A stretch of DNA of 9,290 nucleotides. Source: DATMBL01 sp050735975 (GTDB lineage Bacteria > Desulfobacterota > Binatia > UBA9968). The stretch lies in assembly GCA_050735975.1 (NCBI GenBank), contig JBOHVS010000084.1, positions 1-9,290 of the forward strand, written 5' to 3'. Shown here piece after piece: positions 4,324 through 9,290 of the stretch. Position 1 is the first letter of the stretch. Each line of letters begins with the position of its first letter. A model generated the notes under the pieces. That model was not told where the DNA came from and made no database searches. It saw only the letters and a list, made by a program, of their open reading frames with translations. Made by a program: the position numbers and the translations under genes.

Positions 4324-7182
4324 ATGAGCGCCGCGACGATGCAACAATCTGAGACAGACTTCTATCGGCAACCGGTGGACGAATTATTAGCTACGCTCGG
4401 CACCGACGCGCGGCTCGGCCTGAGCGAAGGGGAGGCGCGGGCACGGTTTCAGCGCTACGGCAGGAATGAACTTGCGGCGGAAAAGCCGGTGCCCGCATGG
4501 ACGAAGTTTTTCGCTCAGTTCCAGGACGTGCTCGTCATCCTGCTGCTCATCGCGACATTGATTTCGTCGGGACTGTGGCTGTACGAGCGCGAATCCGCCT
4601 TGCCTTACGAAGCGATCGCCATCCTTGCGGTCGTTCTGCTCAACGCGATCATGGGCTACATCCAGCAGTCACGAGCGGAGGAAGCCGTGGCGGCGCTGCG
4701 CCAGATGTCGGCGGCGCACGCCAACGCTGTTCGAGGCGGCGAGCGGCAGAGCATCCCGGCGGCCGAGGTCGTGCCCGGCGACATCATCCTCGTCGAAGAA
4801 GGCGACACGGTTCCCGGCGACGCGCGGTTGATTCAGTCGACCGCGCTCCAGACGGCGGAGGCGGCGCTCACCGGCGAGAGCCTGCCGGTATCCAAGGACA
4901 TTGCCCCGATCAACGAAGAGGTCGGGCTCGGCGACCGCCACAACATGGTCTTCAGTGGCACGGCGGCAACGTACGGGCACGGCAAAGCAGTGGTCGTGGC
5001 GACCGGGATGCAAACCGAGATGGGGCGCATCGCCGGGATGCTGAAAGAAGCTCCGGAAGAGACCACGCCGCTGCAACAGGAGCTCGACCGCGTCGGCAAA
5101 CTGCTGGGGATCATCGTCATCGTCATCGCCGTCGTGATGATCGCAACCATTATTCTCGTCGAAGACGTGAGCGGGTTCGGTGCGCTTTTCGACGTGCTCA
5201 TTCTAGGTGTGGCGCTCGCCGTGGCCGCGGTGCCGGAAGGTTTGCCGGCGGTGGTGACAGCCGTGCTCGCCCTCGGCGTGCAGCGCATGGCGAAGCGGAA
5301 CGCCATCGTGCGTCATCTCGCGGCGGTCGAAACCCTCGGCTCGGCAAACGTCATCGCCTCCGACAAGACCGGCACCTTGACGAAGAACGAGATGACGGTG
5401 CGAGTGGTCGCGACGGCGAGCGGGAGGGTGAGCTTGAGCGGCACTGGCTATGCCCCGCGAGGCGAAGTGCGCCGAGACCGGGACGGTGCGATTGCCGATG
5501 CAAAGCCGGAAATGATCGACGGCGTTCTACGGATCGAGTTGGAGCGTGCGCTCGCCGTCGGTGACCGCGCTAACAATGCCGAGTTGCACGAGCGCGAGGG
5601 CCGTTGGACGGTGCAGGGTGACCCGACCGAAGGCGCGCTGGTCGTCGCGGCGCGCAAGGCAGGCCTGGAGGATGAAGCGCTTGATCTACGCTTCGAGCGC
5701 GTTGGCGAAGTTCCCTTCTCCTCCGAGCGCAAGTTGATGACGACGATTCATACGGATGCGCAAAGGCAGGAGCGCTTGCTGGTCTTCACCAAGGGCGCGC
5801 CGGACGTGCTGCTCGCGCGTTGTTCGCAGGAGCTGATCGGAGAAGAGAACCGCCTTCTGACGGCGGAACGCCGCGCGGAAATTTTGCAGAGCAATGAAGC
5901 ACTGGCCGGCGAGGCGCTGCGCACCCTCGGCGTCGCCTTCCGTTCGCTGCCGGCGGGCGCATTCGAAGGCGATGAAGTCGATGAGCGCGTCGAGCAAGAC
6001 CTCGTGTTCGCAGGATTGATCGGCATGATCGATCCTCCGCGCGAGGAGGGGAAGGAGGCCGTCGCCCGCGCGAAGGCGGCAGGGATCCGCCCGATGATGA
6101 TTACCGGCGATCACCCTAAGACCGCCGCTGTCATTGCCGAAGAACTCGGCATAATTGAAGACGGGCGGGCCGTAACGAGTGCGGAGCTCGAGAGGATGCC
6201 GGAGGAGACGCTCGACCGGACGGTCCGAGAGGTGTCGGTTTATGCGCGGGTCAACCCCGAACACAAACTGCGGATCGTGAAGGCGTTGCAGCGCGAAGGC
6301 GCAATCGTGGCGATGACCGGCGACGGTGTCAACGACGCGCCCGCTTTGAAGACCGCCGACATCGGCGTCGCCATGGGCATTACCGGAACGGACGTTTCCA
6401 AACAAGCCGCCGACATGGTGCTGGCGGATGACAACTTTGCGACCATTGTCGCGGCAGTCGAAGAGGGGCGCTCCATCTTCGCGAACATCAGGAAATTTTT
6501 GCGCTACCTGCTGTCGTCGAACATCGGCGAAGTCATGACGATGTTCTTCGGCGTGCTGCTGGCCGATGTGATCGGGCTGACCGCACAAGGGGGTAGCGGC
6601 GTCGTGCTGCCGCTCCTCGCCACGCAAATCCTGTGGATCAACCTGGTGACGGACGGAGCGCCCGCGCTCGCACTGGGCGTGGACCCCGCAGACGCGGGCG
6701 TGATGAGCGAGCGGCCGCGCGCGCGAAGTGAAGGGGTAATCACCCGTAGCATGTGGTCGGGCATCTTGTTCGTCGGCGCGATCATGGCGGCGGGGACGCT
6801 GCTCGTGCTCGATGCGAGCTTGCCCGGCGGCCTGATCGAAGGGGCGGGCAATATGCGTTATGCGCAGACGATGGCTTTTACGACTGTCGTGTTCTTCTCG
6901 TTGTTCACTGTCTTCAACGCGCGTTCGGATGATCAGAGCGCGTTCGTCGGGCTGTTCTCCAACAAGTGGCTCTGGGGCGCGGTTCTCTTGTCGCTCTTGT
7001 TGCAAGGGGCGGTGATTTACATTCCGTTTCTGCAGAAGGCGTTTTCGACCGTCAGCTTGAGCGTGGGCGATTGGCTGTTTTGTGCTGCCGTCGCGAGCTC
7101 GGTATTGTGGCTGCGCGAGTTGACCAAGGTGATTACGCGGGCGAGAAGCCGAAGAGTCGCTACCGGGGTTGTCGGAAATTGA
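4324..7182 (+). CDS. Cation-transporting P-type ATPase, P2 (SERCA/PMCA-like, probable Ca2+) type
   Basis: At 952 residues this is a full-length P2-type pump of the inner membrane. In order it shows the N-terminal cation-ATPase domain (FYRQPVDELLATLG), M1-M2, the actuator motif TGES (183-186), M4 PEGLP (304-308), the phosphorylation site DKTGTLT with Asp347, nucleotide-domain KGAPD (490-494), MITGD (592-596), hinge TGDGVNDAP (665-673), and M5-M10. Ion ligands of SERCA are largely kept: M4 Glu305, M5 Asn733 and Glu736 (SSNIGEV), M6 Asn773, Thr776 and Asp777 (NLVTDG). The M8 glutamate of SERCA is not evident in TMAFTTVVFFSLFTVF, as in many bacterial relatives. Ca2+ export is the best guess; Mn2+ or Na+ is possible. 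The Shine-Dalgarno is weak before ATG 4324, and ATG 4339 is an alternative. It is more GC-rich than both neighbours. A Na+/Ca2+ antiporter gene follows. Confidence 0.96.
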   Translation: MSAATMQQSETDFYRQPVDELLATLGTDARLGLSEGEARARFQRYGRNELAAEKPVPAWTKFFAQFQDVLVILLLIATLISSGLWLYERESALPYEAIAILAVVLLNAIMGYIQQSRAEEAVAALRQMSAAHANAVRGGERQSIPAAEVVPGDIILVEEGDTVPGDARLIQSTALQTAEAALTGESLPVSKDIAPINEEVGLGDRHNMVFSGTAATYGHGKAVVVATGMQTEMGRIAGMLKEAPEETTPLQQELDRVGKLLGIIVIVIAVVMIATIILVEDVSGFGALFDVLILGVALAVAAVPEGLPAVVTAVLALGVQRMAKRNAIVRHLAAVETLGSANVIASDKTGTLTKNEMTVRVVATASGRVSLSGTGYAPRGEVRRDRDGAIADAKPEMIDGVLRIELERALAVGDRANNAELHEREGRWTVQGDPTEGALVVAARKAGLEDEALDLRFERVGEVPFSSERKLMTTIHTDAQRQERLLVFTKGAPDVLLARCSQELIGEENRLLTAERRAEILQSNEALAGEALRTLGVAFRSLPAGAFEGDEVDERVEQDLVFAGLIGMIDPPREEGKEAVARAKAAGIRPMMITGDHPKTAAVIAEELGIIEDGRAVTSAELERMPEETLDRTVREVSVYARVNPEHKLRIVKALQREGAIVAMTGDGVNDAPALKTADIGVAMGITGTDVSKQAADMVLADDNFATIVAAVEEGRSIFANIRKFLRYLLSSNIGEVMTMFFGVLLADVIGLTAQGGSGVVLPLLATQILWINLVTDGAPALALGVDPADAGVMSERPRARSEGVITRSMWSGILFVGAIMAAGTLLVLDASLPGGLIEGAGNMRYAQTMAFTTVVFFSLFTVFNARSDDQSAFVGLFSNKWLWGAVLLSLLLQGAVIYIPFLQKAFSTVSLSVGDWLFCAAVASSVLWLRELTKVITRARSRRVATGVVGN

Positions 7183-7215
7183 ATCACCGCGCGGGTCTAA
7201 GCCTGGCCTAAAGTA

Positions 7216-7230
7216 TCGACTAGAAGTCGA
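7216..7230. repeat. Small dyad TCGAC-TAGAA-GTCGA between ATPase and antiporter
   Basis: Perfect 5-bp inverted arms (7216-7220 and 7226-7230) around 5 nt, 34 bp after the ATPase stop. It is a possible operator but too short to be secure. The 175-bp gap holds no recognisable terminator or coding fragment. Confidence 0.25.
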
Positions 7231-7357
7231 CTCCTTTCCAAGCGGTTGATTCTCGAGACCGGCCCTGCCGCGGGTGAGCGATACGCTTCGCCGCCGGAGA
7301 CGGGATGATTGGTCGAGGACAAATGAAATCGTTTCTGTGTGATTGCAGAGTAGGAGT

Positions 7358-8356
7358 ATGTTGATTACGTGGCTTCAATTCTTTTTGTGCGCGGGCGTCA
7401 TAACGTTTGCGGGAACCCGGCTTACGCGTTACGGGGACATTATTGCCGAGAAGACAGGGTTAGGTAGAACATGGATTGGGGTGGTCCTGTTGGCTACCGT
7501 CACATCTCTGCCCGAGCTATTCACGGGTGTCAGCTCTGTCTTGCTTTTCAATGTTCCTGATATTGCGGCGGGCAACGTGATCGGCGCGTGCATGCTCAAC
7601 ATGCTGACGATCGCGTTCCTCGACCTGGTTGGAGGTGCCACGCCGGTTTCCACAAGGGCGCACCAGGGGCATGTCTTATCCGCCGGGTTTTCAATATTGA
7701 TGCTCGGAATTGTTGGTTTAATCCTGGTGTCCGGCGAGACTTTCGGCGCCATTGCCTGGATTGGCACGTACAGTTTCGTTTTATTGGGTATTTACTCCAT
7801 CGCAATGAAAATGCTCTTTTCCTATGAAAAGAGGCGCGTGGCGGAGTTTGTCAAAGAGTTTGAAGAAGCCCAGTACCAAGAGATTTCGAACGCTCAGGCT
7901 TACGGCTGGTTCGCGACATACGCTTTTCTCATTGTCGCCGCGGCGATCTTTCTGCCATTCATCGGCGATAAGATTGCCGATGAAACCCGTCTTGGAGAGT
8001 CGTTTGTTGGAAGTGTTTTTATCGCGATTGCGACGACCCTTCCAGAGCTGACTGTGTCTTATGCCGCATATCGTATCGGCGCCGTCGACATGGCTGTAGG
8101 TAATCTCTTTGGCAGCAATCTCTTCAACGTAAACATTCTAGCATTGGACGATCTCCTCTATACTCAAGGTCCGATCCTGAATTATGTTTCCGGAAATCAT
8201 GTCGTGAGTGTCATCGGCACGATGGCCATGAGCGCTGTAGCGATTATAGGGCTGACTTTCAGATCAGCGAGAAAACGCTTTTTGCTCTCCTGGGATGCCA
8301 TGACTATTGTCGCTCTTTATGGCCTGACCGCTTTTCTGTTGTTTCGAGGTCGCTAG
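7358..8356 (+). CDS. CaCA-family sodium/calcium antiporter (YrbG-like)
   Basis: The 332-residue hydrophobic protein has the two inverted alpha repeats of the Ca2+/cation antiporter superfamily. Alpha-1 contains ATVTSLPELFTG with Glu53. Alpha-2 contains IATTLPEL with Glu230, followed by GNLFGSNLFN at ~250-257. These paired glutamates line the ion site in the family. The alpha-1 counterpart of GSNxxN reads GACMLNM, so it is less conserved. About ten membrane helices are expected, with a charged cytoplasmic loop around residues 150-180 (SYEKRRVAEFVKEFEEAQ). It would exchange Ca2+ for Na+ or H+ across the inner membrane. ATG 7358 is chosen because the protein then begins MLITWLQFF. A TTG at 7343 would add five residues, and the AGGAG at 7352-7356 is too close to the ATG to be ideal, so the start is uncertain. 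It lies 175 bp after the Ca2+-type ATPase. Confidence 0.93.
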   Translation: MLITWLQFFLCAGVITFAGTRLTRYGDIIAEKTGLGRTWIGVVLLATVTSLPELFTGVSSVLLFNVPDIAAGNVIGACMLNMLTIAFLDLVGGATPVSTRAHQGHVLSAGFSILMLGIVGLILVSGETFGAIAWIGTYSFVLLGIYSIAMKMLFSYEKRRVAEFVKEFEEAQYQEISNAQAYGWFATYAFLIVAAAIFLPFIGDKIADETRLGESFVGSVFIAIATTLPELTVSYAAYRIGAVDMAVGNLFGSNLFNVNILALDDLLYTQGPILNYVSGNHVVSVIGTMAMSAVAIIGLTFRSARKRFLLSWDAMTIVALYGLTAFLLFRGR

Positions 8357-8544
8357 ATCGTATGCAGATGGTATTGTGCAAATGTGCCCTGAATGGCGGC
8401 GATGGATGACTGGACTCTAAGCGGGTCGCAGTGTTCTATTGTCGCTAGAGCCTGGGGCTATGAGATCTACGGCTCGGCGATCCGGGTTCGCAAAGTTCAA
8501 CACGGAGATTCGAATTACAGAGTCCCGATCCAACTCTTGCAATT

Positions 8545-8558
8545 TTGATAACGGTCTA
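8545..8558 (+). promoter_or_regulatory. Possible FNR/DNR-like box upstream of norZ
   Basis: TTGAT-AACG-GTCTA at 8545-8558 matches the FNR/DNR consensus TTGAT-N4-ATCAA in 8 of 10 defined positions, with a perfect left half. NO reductase genes are often controlled by such NO- or oxygen-sensing regulators. The box centre is only ~31 bp before the ATG, so a classic -41.5 activator position would put transcription start inside the gene. The remainder of the 226-bp gap (8357-8582) shows nothing recognisable. Confidence 0.25.
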
Positions 8559-8582
8559 AAGAGAAACAGAGAGTGGCACGTT

Positions 8583-8927
8583 ATGGCGCGAGAACCCATG
8601 CCGATTTCGTCTCGTTGGTTTCAGGGAGCAGTGCTGACTTATCTCGTCGGTTTTACCGTGCTCGGGATACTTGCGTATCTTGTTTATCGTGACCAACCGC
8701 CGATGCCAGGAAGAGTCGTCGCGGGCGACAATGTGATGTTCACACGTGAAGATATTGTCGGCGGAATGAATGTTTTCCAGCGCTACGGGGTGATGGAATA
8801 TGGCTCGGTTTACGGCCACGGCGCCTATCTCGGGCCGGACTTTACGGCCGAGTATTTGCACAAGAGCGATGGTTATCGCGCTTCATCGTCGCGAATTGGA
8901 ATCATAGACCCCTCTCTGCCAATGTGA
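8583..8927 (+). pseudogene. norZ: 5' fragment of quinol-dependent nitric oxide reductase (qNor)
   Basis: The 114-codon frame starts with one membrane helix (residues ~14-33, GAVLTYLVGFTVLGILAYLV) and YRDQPPMPGRVV. It continues with VMFTREDIVGGMNVFQRYG, then MEYGSVYGHGAYLGPDFTAEYLH. This is the conserved N-terminus of qNor, the single-subunit enzyme that reduces NO to N2O with quinol in the inner membrane. The N-terminal extension is the NorC-like, haem-less periplasmic domain. Complete qNor is roughly 750-800 residues. Here similarity stops after about residue 100, the last residues look unrelated, and TGA follows at 8925-8927, so the whole catalytic NorB part with haem and Fe-B ligands is missing. 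IS3-like sequence follows, so insertion is the likely cause. ATG 8583 is chosen because similarity begins just after it; ATG 8598 is possible and the Shine-Dalgarno is weak. Upstream in-frame codons from TTG 8439 look non-coding. Confidence 0.88.
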
Positions 8928-8935
8928 ATGAGACA

Positions 8936-8972
8936 CTTACCCGCCAATAGTTTAGTGTAGAGGGCGAGTAAG
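8936..8972 (+). repeat. Imperfect inverted repeat in IS leader
   Basis: CTTACCCGCC (8936-8945) and GGCGAGTAAG (8963-8972) are inverted copies with one mismatch, around 17 nt. In an insertion sequence leader such a stem could limit impinging transcription or overlap transposase binding sites near the terminus. The role is inferred. Confidence 0.4.
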
Positions 8973-9026
8973 GAATGGAAGGTGGAAACAGGAAGTAACG
9001 GGGCGAGATCTTTAGAGGAGGTGGAA

Positions 9027-9290
9027 GTGGTGGGCAAGGCGGCGCGGCGGCGGTTCACGGCGGAATACAAGCTGAGGGTTTTGCGAGAGGCGGATCATTG
9101 CAAGCAGCCGGGAGAGATGGGGGCGTTGTTGCGGCGGGAGGGTTTGTACTGGTCGAATCTGATCCATTGGCGCAAGCAGCGGGAGAGCGGAGAGTTGGCG
9201 GGGCTGAGGGCGAAGAGAAGAGGTCCCCAGCGGCGGGATAGAAACCCGTTGGCCGAGCGGGTAAGAGAGTTGGAGCGGGAGAACGCCCGG
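9027..9290 (+). CDS. IS3-family transposase orfA-like protein, 3'-truncated by window edge
   Basis: The first 88 codons are visible and remain open to the end of the window. RRRFTAEYKLRVLREADHC followed by GEMGALLRREGLYWSNLIHWRKQR is the N-terminal helix-turn-helix of IS3/IS911-type OrfA, which recognises the element's ends. LAERVRELERENAR at the window edge begins the leucine-zipper coiled coil used for multimerisation. A strong AGGAGG (9016-9021) supports a GTG start at 9027 (5-nt spacing) or 9030 (8-nt spacing). OrfA in this family is usually about 90-130 residues, and a catalytic DDE OrfB, often joined by -1 frameshifting, is expected downstream but not visible. The element appears to have interrupted norZ in the same orientation. 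Confidence 0.87.
   Translation, partial: MVGKAARRRFTAEYKLRVLREADHCKQPGEMGALLRREGLYWSNLIHWRKQRESGELAGLRAKRRGPQRRDRNPLAERVRELERENAR

Larger units (their letters stand above)
8928..9290 (+). mobile_element. Left end of an IS3-family-like insertion sequence (partial)
   Basis: The transposase orfA start at 9027 and the abrupt loss of norZ similarity show that an insertion sequence begins between about 8865 and 8930. The left boundary given is approximate. The terminal inverted repeat cannot be fixed because the right end is outside the window. About 100 bp of leader precede orfA and hold an imperfect hairpin (8936-8972). Confidence 0.7.

Noticed and set aside
4011..4352. Plus-strand 113-codon frame bridging USP and ATPase genes
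   Set aside because: It overlaps the USP 3' end and the ATPase start, has no Shine-Dalgarno and no recognisable motif.
4497..5564. Plus-strand 355-codon frame inside the ATPase gene
   Set aside because: It overlaps the TGES, PEGLP and DKTGT regions of the real frame and is extremely Arg-rich with no family resemblance.
5686..7005. Long minus-strand open frame (439 codons) opposite the ATPase gene
   Set aside because: It is antisense to the fully conserved P-type ATPase. Its Arg/His-rich composition is the usual result of reading a GC-rich gene backwards.
8480..8535. tRNA-like words (GGTTCGCAAA, GATTCGAATT)
   Set aside because: No acceptor stem, anticodon arm or CCA end can be arranged around them on either strand.
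8439..8582. N-terminal extension of norZ from TTG 8439
   Set aside because: These 48 codons look non-coding and qNor similarity begins just after ATG 8583.
1..9290. CRISPR array, toxin-antitoxin pair, phage or defence genes, or rRNA
   Set aside because: No regularly spaced repeats, no such gene families and no rRNA-like sequence were seen.

Overview
The window is a mosaic accessory stretch of bacterial DNA with every recognisable gene on the + strand. At least three genes are cut or broken. No signal names the host. The gene set (qNor-type NO reductase, homodimeric-type AceE, twin-domain UspA, IS3-like transposase) fits a Gram-negative proteobacterium or an uncultured soil or sediment lineage. 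Base use changes visibly along the window. The first gene (to about 680) is very GC-rich and the P-type ATPase is clearly GC-rich. The sigma factor, aceE remnant, universal stress protein and antiporter are markedly more AT-rich. This suggests pieces of different origin.

Layout. 2-679 is an MBL-fold metallo-hydrolase whose 5' end lies outside the window. 680-956 is gene-poor and ends in two inverted repeats ahead of an NAD(P)-binding NmrA-like reductase (957-1712). An ECF sigma factor follows from 1869. Its conserved part ends near 2545, where it abuts the last ~125 codons of aceE (pyruvate dehydrogenase E1) in another frame, so the sigma ORF carries a meaningless ~88-residue tail. The aceE remnant (about 2554-2940) holds two mutually compensating single-base indels.

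3101-8356 carries three intact genes: a tandem-domain universal stress protein, a 952-residue Ca2+-ATPase-like P-type pump and a CaCA-family Na+/Ca2+ antiporter. Together they look like a stress-linked cation (probably Ca2+) extrusion cluster, though wide gaps argue against one tight operon. A quinol-dependent NO reductase (norZ) starts at 8583 but is cut after about 100 residues. The 5' end of an IS3-family orfA begins at 9027 and runs off the window.

I do not see a convincing new biological system. The most informative features are the genome-decay junctions (sigma/aceE and norZ/IS), the double-frameshifted aceE remnant and the structured leader of the reductase gene.
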